18,263 nt of DNA, from positions 1 to 18,263 of the forward strand of contig CAJTVL010000074.1 in assembly GCA_910579425.1 (NCBI GenBank), read 5' to 3'. Of the stretch, positions 1-6,450 are shown one piece after another. A program made the translations under genes and the position numbers. Source of the DNA: an uncultured Lachnospiraceae bacterium (GTDB lineage Bacteria; Bacillota; Clostridia; Lachnospirales; Lachnospiraceae). Positions within the stretch are counted from its first letter, which is position 1; each line of letters starts with the position of its first letter. The notes beneath the pieces are model-generated. The model searched no databases and was not told where the DNA came from. It worked only from the letters and a program-made list of their open reading frames with translations.

Positions 1-36
1 AGACTGTTTGAGACTACATGAGACTTACTTGAGACT
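1..36. repeat. Phased GAGACT direct repeats
   Basis: The heptamer TGAGACT occurs at 9–15, 19–25 and 30–36, and a partial AGACT copy sits at 1–5. Start-to-start distances are 10–11 bp, about one DNA helical turn, so the copies would lie on the same DNA face. They lie just past the 3' end of the AlbA_2-type gene and may continue to the left of the window. Protein-binding iterons or part of a mobile-element end are possible; the function is unknown. Confidence 0.55.
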
Positions 37-42
37 GAGATT

Positions 43-1425
43 TTATAAAGTCCATGTTGATGTATTTTTATCATAAGATGCACCTGTAATTCTTTTGATT
101 TTTGCGTAATCTCTAAATACGGTTGCTCTCGAAATATCCAGTTCTGCCATGACCTGTTCCACTGACAGATGAATATTTTCACAAATCATATCATAAATTT
201 TCTGTTCTCTTTTAGATAATGTCTTACTTTCCTTTGCTGACTCTGCCGCTATTTTATTCAGAGGAATAGAAATTTTAAAAATATCATCTTCAAACAGTTC
301 CGGCTTTCCGCCTTCAGAATAGATTGGCGTATATTTATAAAGATTTCTGACACCGGAGCCAATTGTGTCAGTTCGTCCAATATTTGCAAAAAATTGCTGT
401 ATCAATGGATTTTTAGGATATGGCGTAAATTCATCGCTCATGATATTTCCATGCCGTCTGGGCACGCACCAATTCTCTGTTTTTAACCAGTCTTTTTCAA
501 TAATCAGCTTTGCCGGATAAGCGCTGGAAAAATCTCTATGGACTAATATATTACCAATAACCTCTCTTGCTATCAGGTCTCTTATACTTGTATTTACATT
601 ATCTACAAGAAAAAATTTATCAGAAGTATGCTTAGCAACAAATTCCATAAGCTGTTCATATGCTTCAATTAAATTGGTAGTCACCTGCAATCTATCATCA
701 TAACGGTCTAAATTTTCAACCCGATAAATTGCATCTGTTACATATCCCGGACAGCAGGAACGTATCACTTCATCTTTGCCAAACAACAACACTCCTGCCA
801 GATTGTATCCCTGCACTCCCGAAGAAAAATCCTTTTCCCACAATCCGGCACTTTTCAAAATATCCTGATCAGACATTTGCAGCCAGTTATGATCCGGTTT
901 TCGGCTCTTGACAAGATTCCGTACCTTATTCATCAAATCCAGACGTAAATCATCCAGTGAAACATAGGGAAAAATTTTATGTTCCACATAAGTATTGCTT
1001 TTTCTATTGTACATATTTTGAAGCTGAATCGGTGAATCTGTGATATCCATATCGCCATCTTCATTTCGGTCATATATCCTGTTAGCACATTTTTCAACAG
1101 TAGATGTGGGCGGTACGTATACCCATAGCAACATCATTCCATCATATTCAAATTCTTCTATCGACAAGTATAAAGTAGGCGACATCTTATCCGGATTGTT
1201 TAACTGATTCACAAAATTTTTCTTCATGTCTTTGATCATGTTCCGGTTAAGACCTATTGGGATTCCGCTATCTTTTACCCCCATAATGATATAGCCGCCA
1301 TAGCGATTGGAAAAGGAGCACACTGTCTCATACACATCATCATAAATTCCATTCTGGCATTCTTTATATTCTATCGTTATCTTTTCATCTTTTGAAAGCA
1401 ATTGACGCATTAATTCTGTTGTCAT
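43..1425 (-). CDS. AlbA_2/Schlafen-type protein with ATPase-like domain and winged-helix tail
   Basis: The 460-aa product starts with an AlbA_2 (Schlafen-type, putative nucleic-acid-binding) domain at about residues 10–130, shown by EYKE and the SNRYGGYIIMGVKDSG stretch. A HATPase_c_4-like region at about 280–390 contains AREVIGNILVHRDFS and, later, IGSGVRNLYKY. A helix-turn-helix occupies about 405–460. Proteins of this build are annotated as ATP-binding transcriptional regulators or RecG-related proteins, and relatives occur in defence islands. GGGAGG lies 8 bases before the ATG and supports this start. A weak TATACT (1475–1480, minus strand) could be its −10 box. It lies 107 bp downstream of the GmrSD gene on the same strand, so the two may act together. 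A true regulator of neighbouring genes is an alternative; the molecular role is not known. Confidence 0.8.
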   Translation of the reverse strand: MTTELMRQLLSKDEKITIEYKECQNGIYDDVYETVCSFSNRYGGYIIMGVKDSGIPIGLNRNMIKDMKKNFVNQLNNPDKMSPTLYLSIEEFEYDGMMLLWVYVPPTSTVEKCANRIYDRNEDGDMDITDSPIQLQNMYNRKSNTYVEHKIFPYVSLDDLRLDLMNKVRNLVKSRKPDHNWLQMSDQDILKSAGLWEKDFSSGVQGYNLAGVLLFGKDEVIRSCCPGYVTDAIYRVENLDRYDDRLQVTTNLIEAYEQLMEFVAKHTSDKFFLVDNVNTSIRDLIAREVIGNILVHRDFSSAYPAKLIIEKDWLKTENWCVPRRHGNIMSDEFTPYPKNPLIQQFFANIGRTDTIGSGVRNLYKYTPIYSEGGKPELFEDDIFKISIPLNKIAAESAKESKTLSKREQKIYDMICENIHLSVEQVMAELDISRATVFRDYAKIKRITGASYDKNTSTWTL

Positions 1426-1531
1426 TTTCGTTGCCTCCCATAGAAACTATTTGCTTGCAATTCTTTTCCCTATAAGTATAAAAGCTGGCGACATCTTAAT
1501 ATCACCCAAAAGTATGTAAACTCTGAAAAGC

Positions 1532-3379
1532 TTACCAAGCATACATATCTTTAAGTTTTTTCACGAGCATATCCGTCCTGAATTTCATCTTGTCTATCGT
1601 CCAGGAATCCTCGTTTACAACAGTCTGGTTCAGGTAGAGTCCGTTTCGGTATCCTATATCCTTTGTCTTGTCCTTCGACTTACGGTCCTTCTTCTGTTCA
1701 AAAGACATATTGGACAAGTTCTGATTATATCCCGTGATCGTCAGGTTTCCAATGGTATGCACATAATCAGAGCGGTGCTGTTTTGCAAGTTCTTTATCGC
1801 TGCCGGCAATCATATCCACCCAGGCATCCGGGATGTTTTCTCCTTCGGGAAAGATATGCTCAATCGTCCATACATACTTATTGCTGTGATCGCGGGCCCA
1901 GAGGTCAGAGTAGATTTCTCTGGTTTGATGTTGTGCCTCAATGCTGCACAGGATAAATCTTGTCGCCTCGGGATTCTCGTCATAAAGGGGGCCGCGCAGC
2001 TTGTTTTCAAACACATCGTCCGGTGCGGAAACAGATTTCAGCCGCTTCCGAATGGCGCTGACCACATCCGCGCCACGCAACGCCTTGACCTCGCTGACGA
2101 TGTCGATAAAGAGCTGTGTGAGCTTGCGCGTGTTCGGAACGTCTGTAACATTACGGCGGACGAAAAAGGTGATGAGCGTTTTTATGATTTCATCGAGATT
2201 CCCATCGGTCAGATCGAATTCTTTCTGTTTCGACATAACATACAGCAGCAGAATGTATGACGGCGCGCCGGCTATTCTTTCAAGGTCAGCCAGGGCCGGG
2301 CTGTAGCTCAATTCTTCCTCGCTGTTATTCGTAATCAGGGCGTAAATCTTCGATTTTTGCAAAAGGTCATCCAGCAGCGATTTGTAATCACTCTTAATCA
2401 TCTTCTCATAGATGTCAAGCAGAGTCGTCCTTGTGGCCAGGTAACCGAGGTAATATTTTTTATCTGAACTCCTGTACGGCGCATTCAGTTCCTCCCTGAA
2501 GGAGTTATAGTACTGGCGGAAAAAACGCTCCTGCACCGAATAATCATCGTAACTTACATTAGAAAGAATCTGCTTCCAAATTTCATAGCTATTGTCCGCA
2601 TCTGCATTCCTTTCCGCGGTTGCAATCAGAGTGTTCTTTATCAAATCAAGTGCAGAGAGAGGAACGCCTCTGTGGTTAAGGGATTCAAAAAGCATATAGG
2701 CATCTTTGTTGGTATCAACTTCGATTCCGACCATAATGGCATTCTCAAATTTCCGCACGATTCCAAACAATGCTCCGACATCGCTGATGTTGGGATTTTC
2801 TTTCTTAACATCAGAGACTTCTTCGTCAATCAGCTTGCCAAAGTGTTTATATGCCTTTGAAATCCTCCGATTCCCGAAGTTTCTCGGATGAGCTTTTTGC
2901 CCGGTAATAATGCCCTTATCAGCGAGAACATATGAAAAGTCCTCGTCATTCATGTTTTGCTTTTGAAGGATAAGCCGTTGAATATACTCCGTCTTCTTTG
3001 TGCCATCGGAAGCGTATGTCTGTTTTTTATTGGCCAGTTCGCTTCGCAGATTAGCAAGGTCAGTCCACTCATCCTCATCCATCTGTCCTTTCAAAGCATT
3101 CAGCTTTTCATACAGAGCCGCAAGAAGCAGCATAATCGTGGTAAATCTCTGCTGACCGTCAATCACCTCAAGCGTTGTTCCGCTCAGTGAGCCGCTGTTG
3201 ACACAGATATAAGAGCCAAGAAAATACCCAAAGTCATTCTCGGTTACGTCATTAAACAATGCGTCCCACTCATTGATCCCCCAGGTGTATTCTCTTTGAT
3301 ATTTCGGTATTCGATAAACCACATTGTTGTTAATCGCAAAAATATCGGATACCGTAGGATGAACTACTTGCTTTATCAT
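1532..3379 (-). CDS. GmrSD-like DUF262/DUF1524 protein, putative modification-dependent restriction nuclease
   Basis: The 615-aa protein joins an N-terminal DUF262 (GmrS-like, NTP-handling, ParB/Srx-fold) domain to a C-terminal DUF1524 (GmrD-like, His-Me finger nuclease) domain. DUF262 shows IPKYQREYTWG (residues 24–34) and the diagnostic VIDGQQRFTT (72–81). DUF1524 shows WTIEHIFPEGE (504–514, candidate catalytic His 508) and HTIGNLT followed by conserved Asn residues (541 onward). All key motifs are intact and the length is typical for a fused GmrSD. Characterised relatives cut DNA carrying modified bases such as glucosylated hydroxymethylcytosine, which points to anti-phage restriction; the target here is unknown. 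An AGGAG site lies about 8 bases upstream of the ATG. The gene is probably cargo of the element bounded at 5345, since a TnpX-like recombinase follows it divergently. Confidence 0.88.
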   Translation of the reverse strand: MIKQVVHPTVSDIFAINNNVVYRIPKYQREYTWGINEWDALFNDVTENDFGYFLGSYICVNSGSLSGTTLEVIDGQQRFTTIMLLLAALYEKLNALKGQMDEDEWTDLANLRSELANKKQTYASDGTKKTEYIQRLILQKQNMNDEDFSYVLADKGIITGQKAHPRNFGNRRISKAYKHFGKLIDEEVSDVKKENPNISDVGALFGIVRKFENAIMVGIEVDTNKDAYMLFESLNHRGVPLSALDLIKNTLIATAERNADADNSYEIWKQILSNVSYDDYSVQERFFRQYYNSFREELNAPYRSSDKKYYLGYLATRTTLLDIYEKMIKSDYKSLLDDLLQKSKIYALITNNSEEELSYSPALADLERIAGAPSYILLLYVMSKQKEFDLTDGNLDEIIKTLITFFVRRNVTDVPNTRKLTQLFIDIVSEVKALRGADVVSAIRKRLKSVSAPDDVFENKLRGPLYDENPEATRFILCSIEAQHQTREIYSDLWARDHSNKYVWTIEHIFPEGENIPDAWVDMIAGSDKELAKQHRSDYVHTIGNLTITGYNQNLSNMSFEQKKDRKSKDKTKDIGYRNGLYLNQTVVNEDSWTIDKMKFRTDMLVKKLKDMYAW

Positions 3380-3567
3380 TTCATTTTCTCCTCATCATAT
3401 GATTCATCGTTCTAAACGCGGCGACGCTTCTCTTTCCCGCCATACCGCCTGTCACTGTCTTTTATCATACCAACAATCCGGCCAATCAGCAATAAAAGAT
3501 TTTTTACCCACATAACGTACAGGCAATTCCACATACGCTGTCATATAACCCAAAAGAAGGTGATGCA

Positions 3568-3705
3568 ATGTCCTATACGGATTCTAAAGTCATATGCAGA
3601 AGCATTTTCAAAGATGGTGAAAGCGCCACTTCCAAAGAGAAATTCACCAAAGCGTGGATCCACCTTATCAACCAGCTTGAAAAAAGCAGAAACAGGAGGG
3701 GATAG
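3568..3705 (+). CDS. 45-aa recombinase-associated small protein
   Basis: This short frame encodes 45 residues and is preceded by a good ribosome site (AAGGTGATGCA, then ATG). It ends 5 bp before the recombinase start, so the two genes should be co-transcribed. The product is basic and soluble, running from MSYTDSKVICRSIFKDGES through a helical FTKAWIHLINQLEK segment. Small proteins precede recombinase genes in many clostridial elements; TnpW of Tn4451 is the named example. The match to TnpW is by position and size only and is not asserted. A role in directing or assisting the recombinase is an inference. Confidence 0.65.
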   Translation: MSYTDSKVICRSIFKDGESATSKEKFTKAWIHLINQLEKSRNRRG

Positions 3706-3710
3706 AACAA

Positions 3711-5276
3711 ATGAGTCTGAAAGCAGCTATTTACTGCCGCTTATCCGAGGAGGACAAAAACAAGCAGTCCGAAGCCGACGACTCAGGCAGCATTCAAAAC
3801 CAGAAAGCAATGCTGCTGCAATATGCCATAAAGCAGGGGTGGGAACTCTACAACATTTACAGCGACGACGATTATACCGGGGCAGACAGACGCCGCCCGG
3901 AGTTTAACCGTCTGCTAAACGATGCGGAGCAGCATAAATTTGATATTATCCTCTGTAAAACGCAGTCACGTTTTACCCGCGAACTTGAACTGGTAGAAAA
4001 ATACATACATGGCCTTTTCCCGGCCTGGGGGATTCGCTTCATCAGCATTGTGGACAACGCGGACACCGCCAACAAAGGCAACAAAAAATCCCGCCAGATC
4101 AACGGGCTTGTCAATGAATGGTACTTGGAGGATATGTCCGATAACATCCGCAGCGTTTTGACAAGCCGGCGGGTAAACGGTTTTCATATCGGCGCCTTTG
4201 CCCTTTACGGCTACCAAAAAGATCCCAATCAGAAGGGACACCTGATCGTTGACGAAGAAGCCGCCGCCGTTGTCCGTGAGGTGTTTACCCTGTTTTCACA
4301 GGGATACGGAAAAACCGCAATCGCCCGTATGCTCAATGACCGGGGCATACCGAATCCGACGGAGTACAAACGTCTGCACGGCCTGCGCTACCGGCAGCCC
4401 AAAACCAAAAACAGCACTCTCTGGAAATACTTTGCGATCTCCGATATGCTGACAAACGAAATGTATATCGGAAATATGGTACAGGGCAAATACGGCAGCG
4501 TCTCCTATAAGACAAAGCAAAACAGGCCCCGCCCTAAAAGCGACTGGTATATCGTCGAAGGAACACACGAACCGATCATTGACCGTGAACTATGGGACAG
4601 GGTACAGTCGCTAATCTCACAGAAGGCAAAGCCTTTCACGACTGGCACAATAGGTCTGTTTGCAGGAAAAGCCCGGTGTACTCACTGCGGTTACACAATG
4701 CGTTCCTCCAAAAACCACGACAGACATTATCTGCGCTGTCCCAACCGCCACGTGGCGAAGGACACCTGTATCGGCTCCTTTATCGCCGTTGAACAATTGG
4801 AGCGGCTTGTCACCCACGAGCTTAACCGTTTAGCCGTAGAATATCTTGACAGGGATGAGTTAGAGCGGAACATAGAATTTTGTGATAACTTACACGAACA
4901 AAAAGCCCGCCTGCTGTCCGAGCTGACAGTCTATGAAAAAAGGCTTGCGGAATATGCAAAAGGCATTCGGGAGCTATACCTGGACAAGGTAAAGGGCTTG
5001 CTGTCCGAAAGTGATTATGTGGAAATGTCAAAGGACTTTACCACAGAACGCGATCGTTTAGAGCGCATGATTACTGGCAGAAAAAAACAGTTATTTGAAA
5101 TGGAAGAAAAAACAACGGCAACGGCCAGCGGTAATGGCCGCAACTTCCCTCCGCAATACATAAACCCAGAGCACCTTACCCGTGAAATGGTGGAAATTCT
5201 GATTGATTATGTATCTGTCGGGAAACGCATACCGGGGACAAGGGATGTTCCGATTGAAATTCACTGGAATTTCTGA
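3711..5276 (+). CDS. TnpX-like large serine recombinase
   Basis: The 521-aa protein has the standard large-serine-recombinase order. The N-terminal resolvase domain (about 3–155) carries the nucleophile Ser12 in YCRLSEED and the arginine motif TQSRFTRE. A recombinase domain follows at about 160–290. The zinc ribbon has Cys323, Cys326, Cys343 and Cys353. A charged coiled coil (about 385–470) and a basic tail finish it. The length is shorter than TnpX of Tn4451 (about 700 aa) but normal for the wider family. These enzymes cut with 2-bp staggers at short att sites and excise or integrate their element without host help. AGGAGGGGA lies about 9 bases before the ATG. The gene ends about 70 bp from the inferred right end of its element, as expected for a self-mobilising recombinase. 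Confidence 0.93.
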   Translation: MSLKAAIYCRLSEEDKNKQSEADDSGSIQNQKAMLLQYAIKQGWELYNIYSDDDYTGADRRRPEFNRLLNDAEQHKFDIILCKTQSRFTRELELVEKYIHGLFPAWGIRFISIVDNADTANKGNKKSRQINGLVNEWYLEDMSDNIRSVLTSRRVNGFHIGAFALYGYQKDPNQKGHLIVDEEAAAVVREVFTLFSQGYGKTAIARMLNDRGIPNPTEYKRLHGLRYRQPKTKNSTLWKYFAISDMLTNEMYIGNMVQGKYGSVSYKTKQNRPRPKSDWYIVEGTHEPIIDRELWDRVQSLISQKAKPFTTGTIGLFAGKARCTHCGYTMRSSKNHDRHYLRCPNRHVAKDTCIGSFIAVEQLERLVTHELNRLAVEYLDRDELERNIEFCDNLHEQKARLLSELTVYEKRLAEYAKGIRELYLDKVKGLLSESDYVEMSKDFTTERDRLERMITGRKKQLFEMEEKTTATASGNGRNFPPQYINPEHLTREMVEILIDYVSVGKRIPGTRDVPIEIHWNF

Positions 5277-5345
5277 TTCTGCAGGCTTATTGCACAATGG
5301 GATGCCTCCGGCGGCGTCTGCTTTAACTAAAAGTTGTTCTTATAA

Positions 5346-5474
5346 GATCGCACCAGAGCAAAAGGCCCGCACCACCTACGACAACATCCTGCGCCTTGTC
5401 CATGACAGCGACGTGTGCGACCCCATCAAGTTCCTGCGGGCAAGGGAGATTGTTCACTTCCAGAGGTTTGGAGA
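5346..5474 (+). pseudogene. cotJC: Internal fragment of a CotJC-type manganese catalase gene
   Basis: In the frame starting ATC at 5347 the DNA encodes a CotJC/manganese-catalase stretch with IAPEQKARTTYDNILRL, then FLRAREIVHFQRFGE. The EQKAR helix and the REIVHxQRF helix, which carries metal-ligand Glu and His residues, are hallmarks of the family. The protein is a mother-cell-made spore-coat manganese catalase in Clostridia and Bacillus. The fragment starts abruptly at the inferred end of the left element and stops at GGA-GA (5470–5474), where the next element begins. Its downstream continuation is found at 8720–8803 in the same phase. About 43 codons are present here; the N-terminal part is not in the window. 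Confidence 0.82.
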
Positions 5475-5498
5475 ACCGAACCGTACTGATTTAAGTAA
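5475..5498 (+). repeat. Left terminal inverted repeat of the cotJC element
   Basis: ACCGAA and ATTTAAGTAA are separated by 8 bases. The same two blocks recur inverted at 8697–8719 with a 7-base spacer. The preceding GA at 5473–5474 is the proposed crossover dinucleotide. Confidence 0.82.
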
Positions 5499-5500
5499 AA

Positions 5501-5547
5501 AACCAGGTGAAAGCGATGCCATTTTCAGCAGTTGCTTTTACCCGGTT
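5501..5547 (-). terminator. Rho-independent terminator of the toxin–antitoxin operon
   Basis: On the minus strand a 14-bp stem (arms 5534–5547 and 5501–5514, 12 of 14 Watson–Crick pairs plus one possible G·U pair) encloses a 19-base loop and is followed directly by six T's. It begins 9 bp past the toxin stop codon and insulates the element's left end. Confidence 0.75.
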
Positions 5548-5555
5548 TATAACTA

Positions 5556-5870
5556 TTATCCTATCGCATTCTCATAATCCTGTAATTCATGATACATACC
5601 TTCAACAATTACACTATCCTGCTTTACTCTGTACACAAATAAATATCTGTGTCGTTTAAAATGAATTTTATGAAATCCCTGCTTTCTTAAAAGTTCGCTT
5701 TGGCAATATCCAAAACTCTCCGCTTGCATTCCCAAGATACCTATTGTTGCATCAAAATCCTGCATCAAACTGTCGGCTGCTTGTGGATTTAGTAATGTAT
5801 GGTAAATATAATCTAAAAACTTGTCATACTGCTCATATGCCAAATCGGATACAGACACACTATATCGCAT
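5556..5870 (-). CDS. RelE/ParE-family toxin
   Basis: The 104-aa product fits the RelE/ParE toxin fold: N-terminal helices (YEQYDKFLDYIYHTLLNP, then a second helix with AADSLMQDFDATIGIL) followed by strands with basic residues (KQGFHKIHFKRHRYLFVYRV) and the terminal VEGMYHELQDYENAI typical of the family. RelE-type members cleave mRNA at the ribosome and ParE-type members poison gyrase; this sequence alone does not tell which. The start overlaps the antitoxin gene by 11 bp, so the two are translationally coupled in the usual antitoxin–toxin order. It lies just inside the left end of the cotJC element and probably penalises cells that lose the element during growth. Confidence 0.85.
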   Translation of the reverse strand: MRYSVSVSDLAYEQYDKFLDYIYHTLLNPQAADSLMQDFDATIGILGMQAESFGYCQSELLRKQGFHKIHFKRHRYLFVYRVKQDSVIVEGMYHELQDYENAIG

Positions 5871-6099
5871 ATTTTTCCCTCATCTTCTGTGACACCACAT
5901 CAGCCGATGTTGTTGCACCCATATCACTTTTTTTCATAGATTCCGTAAGTTCCTTAACAATCTCTTCTTCCCTAAGCGGTTTGAATGGCATAGTTACATC
6001 ATCTCTAAAAATAATATATTGGATATAGTTTTGAATCTCTTTGATTTTTTCCTCGGGCATTGTTTCCAGTAATGATACTGTATATTCCAATGTACTCAT
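5860..6099 (-). CDS. Antitoxin partner of the RelE/ParE toxin
   Basis: The 79-aa acidic protein precedes and overlaps the toxin gene by 11 bp, the standard layout of type II toxin–antitoxin modules. The N-terminal half (MSTLEYTVSLLETMPEEKIK and the following helix) is helical and the C-terminal half (FKPLREEEIVKELTESMKK) is charged and probably disordered until it wraps the toxin. Its small size and position rather than a firm motif support the call. GGAG lies about 10 bases upstream of the ATG. A perfect 14-bp palindrome lies between the promoter and the ribosome site, which suggests autorepression by this protein or by the complex. Confidence 0.75.
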   Translation of the reverse strand: MSTLEYTVSLLETMPEEKIKEIQNYIQYIIFRDDVTMPFKPLREEEIVKELTESMKKSDMGATTSADVVSQKMREKYAI

Positions 6100-6123
6100 T
6101 TATACATCGCTCCTTTTTTCAAC

Positions 6124-6137
6124 GGAATTTAAATTCC
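6124..6137. promoter_or_regulatory. Perfect palindrome, likely toxin–antitoxin operator
   Basis: GGAATTTAAATTCC is a perfect 14-bp dyad between the −10 box (6155–6160) and the antitoxin ribosome site. Placement downstream of the transcription start fits repression by roadblock or start-site occlusion. It is a plausible autoregulation site for the antitoxin; binding is inferred. Confidence 0.55.
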
Positions 6138-6154
6138 TTTTCCTTAATATTTAT

Positions 6155-6183
6155 ATTGTAGCACAAGGCCAAGAACTTATCCA
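6155..6183 (-). promoter_or_regulatory. Promoter of the toxin–antitoxin operon
   Basis: On the minus strand TGGATA (6178–6183) and TACAAT (6155–6160) are 17 bp apart, and the TGC before TACAAT makes an extended −10. The 14-bp palindrome lies just downstream. Confidence 0.6.
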
Positions 6184-6197
6184 GCCATCACCTTAGC

Positions 6198-6317
6198 TTA
6201 TAATTCGCCTGAATACATCCTGACAGCCATTTTTCTTTCAAAGAATATTAAAGACCTTTTCATCCATACAGCCTTACTCCGGATCATTTTCACAAGATCA
6301 CTTTGCATATTTTCCAT
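6198..6317 (-). CDS. 39-aa protein of unknown function in the cotJC element
   Basis: A 39-residue frame begins MENMQSDLVKMIRSKAVWMK and ends FFERKMAVRMYSGEL. It is basic, with no signal peptide or clear membrane helix. GAGG lies 8 bases before the ATG and a strong promoter (TTGCTT, 17 bp, TATACT) stands at 6354–6382, so it is likely expressed and could read through into the antitoxin gene about 100 bp downstream. I do not recognise the family. A second start inside it gives only nine codons in another frame, which hints that this could be a frameshifted remnant of something longer. A longer in-frame start at 6407 exists but lies upstream of the promoter. Confidence 0.45.
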   Translation of the reverse strand: MENMQSDLVKMIRSKAVWMKRSLIFFERKMAVRMYSGEL

Positions 6318-6353
6318 AAAGAATACCTCAATTTTTTCATAACCTTTAATTAC

Positions 6354-6382
6354 AGTATATCCATTACCGCCGTTAAAAGCAA
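6354..6382 (-). promoter_or_regulatory. Promoter upstream of the 39-aa gene
   Basis: On the minus strand TTGCTT (6377–6382) and TATACT (6354–6359) are separated by exactly 17 bp, a near-consensus SigA pair. The spacing to the 39-aa start leaves a leader of about 30 bases. Confidence 0.65.
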
Positions 6383-6421
6383 TGCTTACCTGACACAGAA
6401 TACGCAATCTCCAGCGCTAAA

Positions 6422-6448
6422 GATGCCAGAAGTCTTCCTCCTGGCATC
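6422..6448 (-). terminator. Terminator after the element recombinase
   Basis: An 8-bp perfect stem (GATGCCAG at 6422–6429 and CTGGCATC at 6441–6448) with an 11-base loop begins 2 bp past the recombinase stop codon. Only three T's follow on the minus strand, so it may be weak. Confidence 0.5.
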
Positions 6449-6450
6449 CA

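Larger units (their letters stand above)
1..5345. mobile_element. Right part of a TnpX-type serine recombinase element (left end outside window)
   Basis: A large serine recombinase gene at 3711–5276 ends about 70 bp before recognisable cotJC coding sequence starts at 5346. The first host bases at that junction read GA, the core dinucleotide known for TnpX/Tn4451-type elements. Two minus-strand genes that look like defence cargo lie upstream of the recombinase. No left end, conjugation gene or relaxase is visible, so size and type are unknown. The right boundary comes from where CotJC similarity begins and could be off by a few bases. The extent to position 1 is an inference. Confidence 0.5.

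Noticed and set aside
1..36. CRISPR array from the GAGACT repeats
   Set aside because: The repeats are 7 bp with 3–4 bp between them, far too short for CRISPR, and no cas genes are present.
1757..2306. Plus-strand frames opposite the GmrSD gene
   Set aside because: They are shadows of a strongly supported coding gene and have no ribosome sites or recognisable domains.
3544..3549. TATAAC as a −10 box for the left recombinase operon
   Set aside because: No acceptable −35 lies at 16–18 bp, and the box is only about 18 bp from the start codon.
5203..5577. A continuous 124-aa plus-strand protein spanning the recombinase end and catalase fragment
   Set aside because: The frame overlaps the recombinase C-terminus out of frame, then crosses the element boundary, the catalase piece and the next element's end. 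It is a chance open frame that includes the real cotJC fragment.
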